15,408 nucleotides of DNA, from assembly GCA_028696435.1 (NCBI GenBank), contig JAQVHC010000023.1:1-15408 (forward strand), written 5' to 3'. The stretch's first letter is position 1. The number at the start of each line of letters is the position of its first letter. The position numbers and the translations under genes were made by a program. This DNA is from Actinomycetota bacterium (lineage in GTDB: Bacteria; Actinomycetota; Humimicrobiia; Humimicrobiales; Humimicrobiaceae). The notes below the pieces were generated by a model, which worked only from the letters and a program-made list of their open reading frames with translations, made no database searches and had not been told where the DNA came from. Below, piece by piece: positions 7,338-14,752 of the stretch.

Positions 7338-8441
7338 ATGAGATTAAAAAAATTTTCCGGCAATAATGAAAAAATAAAAAAAATCGGGGTTTTTTCCTGG
7401 TCTATTATTGGCCTTCTTATAATAGTTGCGCTCATATTTTACCTCATTTATCTAATAAGGTCAGCAATTATCCCCTTAATTATAGCTGTAGCAATTGCTT
7501 ATCTTCTTACACCACTTGTAATTATCCTGCAGAAAAAAATGAGAAGGGTTTTTGCAGTAACAATCACTTTTCTAATTTTCATCGGGATTATATTTACAAC
7601 ATTATTCTTTGTAATACCCGTAATAATTGACCAGTTTAAAACTTTTATAAATAGCCTTCCTCTGTATATAGAAAATCTATCAAAAATTATAAATGATTTT
7701 TTGAAAAATAGTCTGTTTATCAAAAATATTGAAAATATAACCGGAGAAGAAATAGTTACAAAGGATGCAAGTATCATTGCAGATTATTTCTTAAGTATGA
7801 TTGAAACTAAAGAAATCGATGTCTTTCAGGGCATTACTACGTTTGGCAGGTCAGTGGTTGATGTAATTTTATATATTGTAGTGGGACCCCTTCTTGGATT
7901 ATATATTCTTCTCTATTCAGACAGGATTAGACCATTTTTCATGAAGATTCTACCTGCAAGATTCAGGAAAGATACGAATGTTGTGCTTGATATAATCAAT
8001 AAAGTTGCAGGAAAATATATCACAACACAGATACTAGTATCTATTGTTGTTGGGATATTATGTACTATAGTTCTTTTAATATTGAAAGTGGACCTGGCAG
8101 TTCTCCTTGGTTTTATAGCCGGATTCTTCAATATCATTCCACTCATCGGTCCTATAATAGGAGCTATACCTGCAGCTCTTACTGCACTTTTTGTTTCTCC
8201 GCTTACAGCACTAATTGTAATTATTTCTTTTACTGCTATCCAGCAGATTGATAATTATGTAATTTCTCCCAATATAATGAAATACCGGGTAGGGGTTCAT
8301 CCGGGTATTATAATTTTTTCACTAATGGCGGGCGGAGCACTAATGGGTTTCTGGGGGCTTCTAATTGCAGTGCCAGTAGTTGCAATTGTGCAGGAACTAA
8401 TCAAATATTACTTTTTTGAAAAAAATAAAAGAGCATCCTGA
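7338..8441 (+). CDS. AI-2E family transporter (TqsA/YdiK/PerM type membrane protein)
   Basis: A 367-residue inner-membrane protein of the AI-2E transporter family (PF01594). Members export autoinducer-2 or other small molecules, and some act as Na+/H+ antiporters, so the substrate cannot be told. Visible: two N-terminal helices (20-40, 43-65), a third (72-97), a long periplasmic/cytosolic middle segment (98-170) and four or five C-terminal helices. The family signatures are clear: IPLIGP at 267-272, Q-Q-I-D-N at 302-306 with S-P at 310-311, then a Gly-rich stretch AGGALMGFWGLLIAVP at 331-346. Length is usual for the family. The ATG at 7338 has no strong ribosome site upstream. The last 34 bp overlap the 3' end of larC on the other strand. 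Confidence 0.95.
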   Translation: MRLKKFSGNNEKIKKIGVFSWSIIGLLIIVALIFYLIYLIRSAIIPLIIAVAIAYLLTPLVIILQKKMRRVFAVTITFLIFIGIIFTTLFFVIPVIIDQFKTFINSLPLYIENLSKIINDFLKNSLFIKNIENITGEEIVTKDASIIADYFLSMIETKEIDVFQGITTFGRSVVDVILYIVVGPLLGLYILLYSDRIRPFFMKILPARFRKDTNVVLDIINKVAGKYITTQILVSIVVGILCTIVLLILKVDLAVLLGFIAGFFNIIPLIGPIIGAIPAALTALFVSPLTALIVIISFTAIQQIDNYVISPNIMKYRVGVHPGIIIFSLMAGGALMGFWGLLIAVPVVAIVQELIKYYFFEKNKRAS

Positions 8442-9598
8442 TATATCTCTTTAAGTGTTTTTCCCGTTTTCTCCGCGAGTTTCTTGCAGGACTCAAATTC
8501 AGGTGAGATATTTATCACTTTTCCTTCCAGAATGCCGGTTTTTACCTTAACTTCACCATATGGCAGCTTCACTATTTTCAATTCTCTGTCAGCCAGATAT
8601 CTTTTTATCTTTTCACGCCTGATACCCAGCGTTGTGGTCTCGAGCATTATCATATTTGCTATTTTCTTCTCCAGTTCTTCCCTGCAGAGAACACAAATTT
8701 TAAAGGCAGGCCTGTTTTTTTTCATGTAAATAGACTCAACCCATGCATCCGCTATATCCTGCCTGAATAACTCTTCCATTAAATTTCCTATAATCTCGGG
8801 GGTGCTGTCGTCAACATTTGCTGAAAGCATAATAAGTCTATCCTCGTTAAATTTATATTCATCCTTAGTTACACCCCTTACAAGTCTTAATACATCTGGA
8901 ATTCCACTGCTCTTATTATCACTACTACTATCACCTGCTCCATACCCTGTTTCCTCAATTTCCATACAGGGAATGCCGCCAAAATTCTTTACCAGTGTTT
9001 TTATTATTGCAGCTCCAGTAGGAGTTGTTACTTCAAAGTTAAAATTACCACTGCAGACAGGAACATTTTTTAAAATTTCAATAGTTGCAGGTGCAGGCAC
9101 AGGCAGCCTGCCATGCGAACACTCAACAAATCCACTTCCTACCGGAACAACCCTGCTGTAAAATGATTTGATCTTTAATCTATCCAGACATATAGCGGTG
9201 CCCACAATATCAATAATTGAATCTACTGCTCCTACTTCATGAAATTTTACATCATCTATTTTACAGCCATGCACTATGGATTCTGCTTCAGCTATCAACC
9301 TGAAAATGTTCAGGGATGTTTCCCTGGCTGCTTTATTTAACTTGCTGCCTCCAATTATTTCTGCAATGTCTCTGTAATCTCTTTCCGGCTGGGGTAAGTC
9401 TATTTCCACATCAAATTTTTTTGCTTTTATAGAGCCAGCCATTACTTCTCTGCATGCAATATGATATCCTGAAATATCAAGCTTCCTTAATTCGTCCCTT
9501 AAATCCTCTATGCCAACTACACCCAGGTCAAGGAGTGCACCCACCATCATGTCACCACTTATTCCTGAAAAACAATCAATATATAAAACCCTTTCCAT
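8408..9598 (-). CDS. larC: LarC, nickel insertion enzyme of nickel-pincer cofactor biosynthesis
   Basis: A 396-residue LarC. The enzyme is a CTP-dependent cyclometallase that puts nickel into the pyridinium dithiocarboxylate mononucleotide to give the nickel-pincer nucleotide used by lactate racemase LarA and related racemases/epimerases. Motifs: FSGISGDM (10-17), FHEVGAVDS (119-127), LPVPAPAT (165-172), TPTGAA (192-197), AN-VDD-x-TPE (260-268) and KK-x-RP (293-297). The N- and C-terminal halves are in one continuous frame; in Lactiplantibacillus plantarum they are joined by programmed frameshifting. The His-rich nickel-binding loop often seen near residues 65-80 is missing. A good ribosome site, AGGAG (9611-9607), lies 8 nt before the ATG. 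larE is divergent across a 305-bp spacer; larB and larA are not in the window. Confidence 0.95.
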   Translation of the reverse strand: MERVLYIDCFSGISGDMMVGALLDLGVVGIEDLRDELRKLDISGYHIACREVMAGSIKAKKFDVEIDLPQPERDYRDIAEIIGGSKLNKAARETSLNIFRLIAEAESIVHGCKIDDVKFHEVGAVDSIIDIVGTAICLDRLKIKSFYSRVVPVGSGFVECSHGRLPVPAPATIEILKNVPVCSGNFNFEVTTPTGAAIIKTLVKNFGGIPCMEIEETGYGAGDSSSDNKSSGIPDVLRLVRGVTKDEYKFNEDRLIMLSANVDDSTPEIIGNLMEELFRQDIADAWVESIYMKKNRPAFKICVLCREELEKKIANMIMLETTTLGIRREKIKRYLADRELKIVKLPYGEVKVKTGILEGKVINISPEFESCKKLAEKTGKTLKEIYQDALLFFSKK

Positions 9599-9735
9599 AT
9601 TTCCATCTCCTGATTTGCTGGTAAAATTATTAAAATTTAAATTTAATCTTCCTATAAATTCTTATCTTCTCTCTTCTAAATCTACCTGAAACCGAAATTA
9701 TTTAGTTTGCTATATTTTAAATTTTGATTAAAGAA

Positions 9736-9862
9736 ATCATTTTACTTATAATATTTATCATTTTACCTGTACTATTGCAAAAAGTTATCAGTTTATATAT
9801 TTTATAAAAAACCCTTAATGAATGATATAAATATGATAGCAAATATGATAACAACATTGATA
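9736..9862. promoter_or_regulatory. larC-larE spacer with spaced ATGATA/TATCAT boxes, possible shared operator
   Basis: The spacer 9599-9903 holds no gene. On its larC side ATCATTTTAC is repeated at 9736-9745 and 9757-9766, a 21-bp period. On its larE side ATGATA occurs at 9822, 9833 and 9845 and TTGATA at 9857, spaced 11-12 bp, close to one helical turn. The two halves carry the box in opposite orientation, as expected for a divergent control region. A TTGCAA palindrome (9775-9780) could act as a -35 box for either strand, but neither -10 match is good. The regulator is unknown; nickel-responsive NikR is only one thought. The AT-rich background makes chance repeats plausible. Confidence 0.4.
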
Positions 9863-9903
9863 AAAATTTAAAAAATGGCTACAAATCTTAATTTTAAATA
9901 AAA

Positions 9904-10707
9904 ATGGATGAATGGAATAATGATAGGAAAATCAAAAAATTAAAGACGTTTCTCAGAGAGATGGGCTCTGTAGTTATAGCTTTTTCAGGTGGGGTTGATA
10001 GTAGTTTCCTTTTAAATATTGCAAAAAATGAACCGGGAGTTAATGTTATTGCTGTTACTGCGAATTTTCCTGCTTTTTTAGAATGTGAGCTTAGAGATTC
10101 AAAAAAGATTGCAGCAATTCTTAAATGCAGACATATAATTATAAATTTTAAACAGCTTGAAATAAAGGAACTTAAAAATAATCCCAAAAACAGATGCTAT
10201 TACTGTAAGAAGAACCTTTTTTTAGAAATGATCAAAATAAAAGATAAATATAAATTTAATTCTGTTATTGATGGAACTAATTATGATGACTTAAATACCT
10301 TTCGTCCTGGTATTACAGCATTAAGGGAACTGGGAATAGAAAGTCCACTTGCAGATGCCGGTCTGACTGGAGAAGAGATAAGGAGATATTCCAGACAGTT
10401 AAATCTACCAACCTGGAATAAGCCATCCTTTTCATGCATTTTAACCAGGCTGCCCTATAATGAGAATATTTCTATCTCTTCGATAAATAAAATCAAGAAA
10501 GCTGAAACTTTTCTAAGGCAGATGGGCTTTAATCAGGTAAGAGTAAGATACCACCATCCAGTGGCAAAAATAGAATTAGACATAGAAGATATACCCCGGA
10601 TTCTTGATGATGATGTTAGAGAAAAGGTAATAAAAAATTTAAAAAGTGCAGGATTTAGCTCTATATGTATTGACCTTGAAGGTTATAGACCGGTAAGCAT
10701 ACTATAG
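9904..10707 (+). CDS. larE: LarE, ATP-dependent sacrificial sulfur transferase
   Basis: A 267-residue LarE of the PP-loop ATPase family. LarE adenylates the carboxyl groups of pyridinium 3,5-biscarboxylic acid mononucleotide and transfers sulfur, giving the dithiocarboxylate that LarC metallates. The PP-loop SGGVDSS is at 28-34. Cys178, in the KPSFSC-x-L-x-R segment, is placed where the sulfur-donating Cys176 of L. plantarum LarE lies; that type becomes dehydroalanine after one turnover. Further cysteines, C98 and C101 in RCYYC, are family-conserved. No three-Cys cluster that would mark the Fe-S-dependent LarE type is evident, so the single-turnover type is favoured, as an inference. No ribosome site is evident before the ATG at 9904. 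The gene is divergent from larC and converges on the PHP gene. Confidence 0.95.
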   Translation: MDEWNNDRKIKKLKTFLREMGSVVIAFSGGVDSSFLLNIAKNEPGVNVIAVTANFPAFLECELRDSKKIAAILKCRHIIINFKQLEIKELKNNPKNRCYYCKKNLFLEMIKIKDKYKFNSVIDGTNYDDLNTFRPGITALRELGIESPLADAGLTGEEIRRYSRQLNLPTWNKPSFSCILTRLPYNENISISSINKIKKAETFLRQMGFNQVRVRYHHPVAKIELDIEDIPRILDDDVREKVIKNLKSAGFSSICIDLEGYRPVSIL

Positions 10708-10753
10708 GGCACTGATTTAAATACAAATGTGAACATGGACAAATTAACAGTAA

Positions 10754-10777
10754 ATTAATAATTAGTCTTTTATTAAT
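10754..10777. terminator. AT inverted repeat between convergent larE and PHP gene
   Basis: ATTAATAA (10754-10761) and TTATTAAT (10770-10777) form an 8-bp stem with an 8-nt loop at the meeting 3' ends, flanked by T-rich tracts on both strands. It could terminate both genes, but an all-AT stem is weak. Confidence 0.3.
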
Positions 10778-11432
10778 AATCAATCTTTTTAAAAAAATCT
10801 GAATAATTTTTATTAAAAATTTCCCCAATTTCATCTTTCTCAAGGCCGGCACCAATAGCAACTTTCTCCTGCATTCCACGACTAAACAAATCACTCCAGC
10901 AATGAGAATCGCTATTTATCAAAAACTTTACCCCTGCCTCCCTGCCAGTTTTAACCACTATACCATTTGCAAGACTATGCCCTGATCTTGAAGAAACTTC
11001 TATAAAGATATCATTTTTTGCTGCAAGTTCTGCCTCTTCTATTTTTAAAATTCCAGGATGGGCCAGTATGTCGGTATATTCTGACTTAACCGCCTCTAAA
11101 TTAGTTCCAGCCTCAACACTTTCCACAATACTCTCACCATGAACAACAACAACTTTTGCTCCGAGTTCCTTTGCCATTTTCGCCATATCGTTAATACTCT
11201 TAGAAGGGACATTGGTTAATTCTACTCCCGGTATGGCTTTTATGTTCCAGTATTTTTCTGCCAGCTCACAATCTTTTTTTACCCTGGATATTATAAAATC
11301 AAGATTTGAATAACTTACATGGTCCGTCAGGGCAATTGCACTATAACCGGCAGCAACTGCAAACCTTATAAGCTCGATCGGGCTATGTACCCCATCTGAA
11401 AAAAATGTGTGAGTATGAAAATCACATATCAT
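10773..11432 (-). CDS. PHP-domain metal-dependent phosphoesterase (histidinol-phosphatase-like)
   Basis: A PHP-superfamily hydrolase of 219 residues. All nine metal ligands expected for a trinuclear PHP site like that of YcdX can be placed (numbering from this start): H6, H8, H16, H38, E71, H98, H125, D175 and H177, in the motifs DFHTHT, TDHVS, GVEL, VVVHGES, LAHPG and NSDSH. It is therefore probably an active phosphatase or phosphodiesterase; the substrate is not known, and it lacks the longer C-terminal part of true histidinol phosphatases. I chose ATG 11432 over ATG 11456 because GAGAGG lies 9 nt upstream of it and PHP proteins usually start just before the DFHTHT motif; the longer form would add eight residues. 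It follows the PAS-GGDEF gene on the same strand, so the two are probably co-transcribed. Confidence 0.9.
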   Translation of the reverse strand: MICDFHTHTFFSDGVHSPIELIRFAVAAGYSAIALTDHVSYSNLDFIISRVKKDCELAEKYWNIKAIPGVELTNVPSKSINDMAKMAKELGAKVVVVHGESIVESVEAGTNLEAVKSEYTDILAHPGILKIEEAELAAKNDIFIEVSSRSGHSLANGIVVKTGREAGVKFLINSDSHCWSDLFSRGMQEKVAIGAGLEKDEIGEIFNKNYSDFFKKIDY

Positions 11433-11461
11433 ATAAAACAACCTCTCACTATTCATTAACC

Positions 11462-12316
11462 TTACTTTATTATTTTCTCGTTAGATCTTTTAGCTATATA
11501 AACTTTTTTATCGACCCTGGTTATTAAATTTTTAATACTACAGTTATCAGTATAATACTCGATTCCCATACTCATATCCAGATTTTTATAATTAAGATCT
11601 AAAAAGTTTTCCCTTATCCTGGAAGCGATCTCAAAAGCGACATTATTACCCGCCTGGTTCACTATTATTAAGAATTCATCCCCACCAAAACGAAACCCGA
11701 GGTCAACTCCCTTTCTTATATTTTTGCGGATAATGCTACCCAGCTTTTTAAGCAATTTATTTCCATTTTCATGGCCATAATTATCATTAAATTTTTTGAA
11801 ATTATCAATATCAAACATTATGATGGCAATTTTTTCGCCTTTTCTTTCTGCCCTGCTTACCTCCTCTTCCAATCTTTTATACAGATACCTTATATTATAA
11901 AGACCTGTTAAATAATCAATATATGTAGATTCGACCAGCTTCTTCTGTAACTGCTTGTAAGATGTTATGTCAGCAAGAGTAGAAACTACAAATAAAATCT
12001 TTCCGCTCTCATCCCAGACCGGAGAATTAGTTGCCAGTGCATTAACAATAGTACCGTCACTCCTCAGGAATTCCACCTCATAATTCAATGCCTTTTTATT
12101 ATTAACAATTTCATGAAATCTTTTTCCTTTGTGTTTTGGAGAAAGCAAATTTAGATAATTTTTCCCTATCAGGCTCTCTGGTTCATATCCATAATCCCTT
12201 ACCTTTTCGTTTACAAAAAGAATGTTATTTCTGGTATCCTTGATAATAAATATTTCATTTGTATACCGGAGAATTTTATCTATATAAGGTAATATTTTTT
12301 CTAACATTTTGTTCAT
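11462..12316 (-). CDS. PAS-GGDEF diguanylate cyclase
   Basis: A 284-residue soluble protein. Residues 10-118 form a PAS sensor domain (LFVNEK and GYEPESLIGK near 33-52, and a DI-x-SYKQLQ linker at 116-124). Residues 130-284 form a GGDEF domain with DYLTGLYN (134-141), metal-binding DIDNFK (169-174), GHENGN (181-186) and an intact GGDEF (211-215), so it should make c-di-GMP. The inhibitory I-site, normally R-x2-D five residues ahead of GGDEF, reads K202-G-V-D205, which may weaken product feedback. No transmembrane segment is present, so the PAS signal is internal, such as a small ligand, redox state or gas. It lies upstream of the PHP gene on the same strand. The ATG at 12316 lacks a ribosome site; ATG at codon 4 is an alternative. 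Confidence 0.95.
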   Translation of the reverse strand: MNKMLEKILPYIDKILRYTNEIFIIKDTRNNILFVNEKVRDYGYEPESLIGKNYLNLLSPKHKGKRFHEIVNNKKALNYEVEFLRSDGTIVNALATNSPVWDESGKILFVVSTLADITSYKQLQKKLVESTYIDYLTGLYNIRYLYKRLEEEVSRAERKGEKIAIIMFDIDNFKKFNDNYGHENGNKLLKKLGSIIRKNIRKGVDLGFRFGGDEFLIIVNQAGNNVAFEIASRIRENFLDLNYKNLDMSMGIEYYTDNCSIKNLITRVDKKVYIAKRSNEKIIK

Positions 12317-12591
12317 TAAAAATATACTGGATAATAATAAAAATATTTAATAAATATAATGAAAAATAAAAATTTTATTTCAAAAAAGCTTATATTTTTA
12401 AACATTCTAATCAATTTTGACAAATAAATCAACTAACTTGATATATAACATCATAATATTAAGTGATTGTAAGTATCCAGATCGACATCCTTATAAATTC
12501 TGCTTTCCCCCGGAACTTTCTATTGTATAAACCATTGACAGTATTTTAAAACAGTGCTAGTTTTTCTTCTAATTATAAAAAATTTAAAGCC
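12317..12591. other. Spacer between the GGDEF gene and the decayed cysteine desulfurase
   Basis: No coding frame is convincing here. On the plus strand a perfect TTGACA (12417-12422) is followed by TATATA (12442-12447) with a 19-bp spacer, a possible leftover promoter for the decayed gene. The rest is AT-rich without clear repeats. Confidence 0.4.
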
Positions 12592-12830
12592 ATGAAAAAA
12601 AATCTAAAATGTATTTACTCTGGCCACACCGCTAATATCATCTTTTTACCGGAAGCAGTCAAAGAAATTAAAAAAAATGCTTTATTGTTTACTACAGCAG
12701 TGCTTCCAGACACTGTAGCGATAACCATGAAAGAGAAATGCATTCCGGTACAGAAAATACCCCGGAGATTGCAGGCCTTGCAAAAGCTACAGAAATAAAC
12801 AGGGAAAATTTCCCACTGTACCAGGAGTAA
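12592..12830 (+). pseudogene. Remnant of a NifS/IscS-type cysteine desulfurase
   Basis: A short frame (12592-12798) looks like a 68-residue gene, but pieces of a cysteine desulfurase are seen in order across two frames. They are MKKNLKCIY-x2-HTA (12592-12633, like the N-terminal IYLDHAAT); ANIIF (12631-12645) joined after a five-T run to TGSSQRN (12648-12668, other frame), matching the family's NIIFTSGGTESN; TTAV-x2-P-x-TV (12691-12717), matching TTAVEHPAV; and HSGTENTPEIAGLAKA (12741-12788), a near-perfect match to the RSGTENTP-x-IAGLAKA motif. That frame ends at TAA 12828-12830. Intact proteins have roughly 380-400 codons, so most of the gene, including the PLP lysine region and the catalytic-Cys loop, is deleted. 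Cysteine desulfurases supply sulfur for Fe-S clusters and are often near NAD genes; nadE follows here. Confidence 0.85.
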
Positions 12831-12954
12831 ATAAATTCATTAGAAAGTATTATAATAAGAACAGCAGGAACAATATTATAAAATTAATATTACTAAAATT
12901 ATAGCAATTATCAACTTAATTCGAAAAAACAAACAACAATTTATAACTTTTTAT

Positions 12955-12968
12955 AAGGAGAGTGGAAA
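12955..12968 (+). promoter_or_regulatory. Unusually placed ribosome binding site of nadE
   Basis: AAGGAG (12955-12960) is only 1 nt from the GTG at 12962, the sole standard start codon between the upstream in-frame stop (TAA 12944-12946) and the conserved LYLAQI segment. An ATT codon at 12968 would be at the ideal 7-nt distance. The real initiation codon is therefore unclear. Confidence 0.5.
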
Positions 12969-14746
12969 TTTCTATTATTAGATTATATCTTGCACAAATA
13001 AATTCAACCGTTGGCGATTTTAAAGGAAATCACGAACTTATTGCCTGTCATATTGAGAAAGCCAGATCAGCAGGAGCTGACATAGTTGTATTCCCAGAGC
13101 TATGTATTACCGGATATCCCCCTGAAGACCTGCTTCTTAAAAGCTCCTTTATTGATGAGAATATAAAATATGTAAAAAGGATAAAAAAATTAACCTCAAA
13201 TATAATTGCAATTGTCGGTTTTGTTAATAAGAGCCGTGATGGAATATATAACTCAGCAGCAGTGATTTATAATAATCAGATTAAATATGTGTATAATAAA
13301 CAGTTTCTTTCGAATTGCTCCTTTTTTGATGAGGAAAGATATTTTAAAAAAGGAAGCAAAAATTTTGCCTTTAAAATAGCAGATGCCCTGGTAGAAATTA
13401 ACATATCTGATGACATCTTCCACATGATGAAGGTAGAAGTCCCACCGGCTATCTCAAGCGGGGTAGAGCTCCTGATAAACATATCAGCATCTCCCTATCA
13501 CACTGAAAAGATTAAAAAAAGAATAGATATTTTATCTAAAATTGCAATAAAAAATAATGTAAATATAGCCTGTCTAAATATGGTAGGTGGCCAGGATGAG
13601 CTGGTCTTTGACGGCAACAGTTTAATCATAAACAATAAAGGTAAGGTTATAGCACATGCAAAACCATTTGCAGAGGATGTAATAATATACGATTTCAAAA
13701 TAACCCGGTTAAAATCCAGTATAAGTACAAGCAAAGAGCATCACGATAGGGAGAAAGCTGAATTACCAGAAAATCACAGGCGGCTTTCTGTTATTGATTT
13801 AAAATACCACCCTAAAAATAAAAATAACATAGAGGAAAAATTCAATCATCCGATAAGTATAAACAACAATAGCGGTAGAATTGAAAACCTGCCCTTTTGC
13901 CCTGAAGAAGAAATACTGGGGGCACTTGTCCTTGGCACAAGAGATTATGTAAGAAAAAATAAATTTAAAGAGGTGGTTATCGCTTTAAGCGGAGGGATAG
14001 ATTCTGCACTTACTGTAGCAATAGCTACACTGGCTCTTGGAAGAGACAATATCAACACAGTAATGATGCCCTCACTTTACACTTCTACCGAAAGTATCAG
14101 GGATTCTGAAAATCTGTGCCGGAATCTTGGTATTAATTATGTTACAGTCCCTATCTGGCCAATATATGAAAGTTATCTTAAAAGCCTCACTTCCATATTA
14201 AAGGATGATGAAATTAATATTACAAAGGAAAATATTCAGGCACGCATAAGAGGAAACATTATAATGGCCTTTTCAAATGAATATAACTGGCTTGTTCTAT
14301 CTACCGGGAATAAAAGCGAATTAAGTGTTGGATATTGTACACTTTATGGAGATATGGCAGGAGGTTTTTCACCAATTAAGGATGTGTATAAGACAATGGT
14401 TTATCGTATCAGTAAATTTATAAATAAAAAATATTCAGATGTGATACCGGAAAATATCATAACAAAAGTGCCCTCGGCTGAGCTCAAACCCGACCAGAAA
14501 GATGAAGATAAACTTCCACCATATGAGATACTTGACCCCATACTCAAAGCTTACTTAGAGGATAATCTTGATTACCCCTCAATTGTAAAGATGGGCTTTG
14601 AGGAGAAGGTAGTTAGAAATGTAATTAATATGGTGGATTCAAGTGAATACAAAAGAAGACAGAGTTCTCCCGGTATTAAAATAACTCCCCTGTCGCCTGC
14701 CGGTAAAGATAGGAGATATCCTATTACCAATAGTTATAAACTATAA
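12962..14746 (+). CDS. nadE: NAD+ synthetase, two-domain glutamine-dependent type with a changed glutaminase nucleophile
   Basis: A 594-residue NadE. Residues 1-250 are a nitrilase/CN-hydrolase domain meant to release ammonia from glutamine; residues 310-594 are the ATP-dependent synthetase that amidates NaAD to NAD+. The synthetase is intact: SGGIDS (343-348), ENIQARIRG (423-431), STGNKSELSVGY (447-458), PSAEL (504-508) and RRYPITN (584-590). In the glutaminase domain Glu46 (FPELC) and Lys113 (KQF) of the triad are present, but the usual NICEDIW reads NISDDIF, so the nucleophile is Ser149 (TCT, one base from TGT). The YG-x-FDE motif is also altered to CSFFDE. Ammonia-dependent synthesis, or ammonia from another source, is the likely result. 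The segment 250-310 is a poorly conserved, basic linker. The start codon is uncertain. The gene is convergent with the HD-GYP gene, 6 bp apart. Confidence 0.96.
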   Translation: MEISIIRLYLAQINSTVGDFKGNHELIACHIEKARSAGADIVVFPELCITGYPPEDLLLKSSFIDENIKYVKRIKKLTSNIIAIVGFVNKSRDGIYNSAAVIYNNQIKYVYNKQFLSNCSFFDEERYFKKGSKNFAFKIADALVEINISDDIFHMMKVEVPPAISSGVELLINISASPYHTEKIKKRIDILSKIAIKNNVNIACLNMVGGQDELVFDGNSLIINNKGKVIAHAKPFAEDVIIYDFKITRLKSSISTSKEHHDREKAELPENHRRLSVIDLKYHPKNKNNIEEKFNHPISINNNSGRIENLPFCPEEEILGALVLGTRDYVRKNKFKEVVIALSGGIDSALTVAIATLALGRDNINTVMMPSLYTSTESIRDSENLCRNLGINYVTVPIWPIYESYLKSLTSILKDDEINITKENIQARIRGNIIMAFSNEYNWLVLSTGNKSELSVGYCTLYGDMAGGFSPIKDVYKTMVYRISKFINKKYSDVIPENIITKVPSAELKPDQKDEDKLPPYEILDPILKAYLEDNLDYPSIVKMGFEEKVVRNVINMVDSSEYKRRQSSPGIKITPLSPAGKDRRYPITNSYKL

Positions 14747-14752
14747 TTACTA

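Noticed and set aside
8802..9161. 119-codon plus-strand frame inside larC
   Set aside because: It is antisense to a conserved larC segment, Ser/Leu-rich and with no family features; a shadow of codon bias.
10661..10894. 77-codon minus-strand frame across the larE and PHP gene ends
   Set aside because: It overlaps two well-supported genes in other frames and has no recognisable domain.
12592..12798. A novel 68-residue small protein
   Set aside because: Its sequence and the following frame carry ordered cysteine desulfurase motifs across frame changes, so it is better read as a pseudogene.
12802..12814. GGGAAAATTTCCC palindrome as an operator or terminator
   Set aside because: It lies inside the decayed cysteine desulfurase frame (codons for RENFP), has no T-run and a near-zero loop; probably chance.
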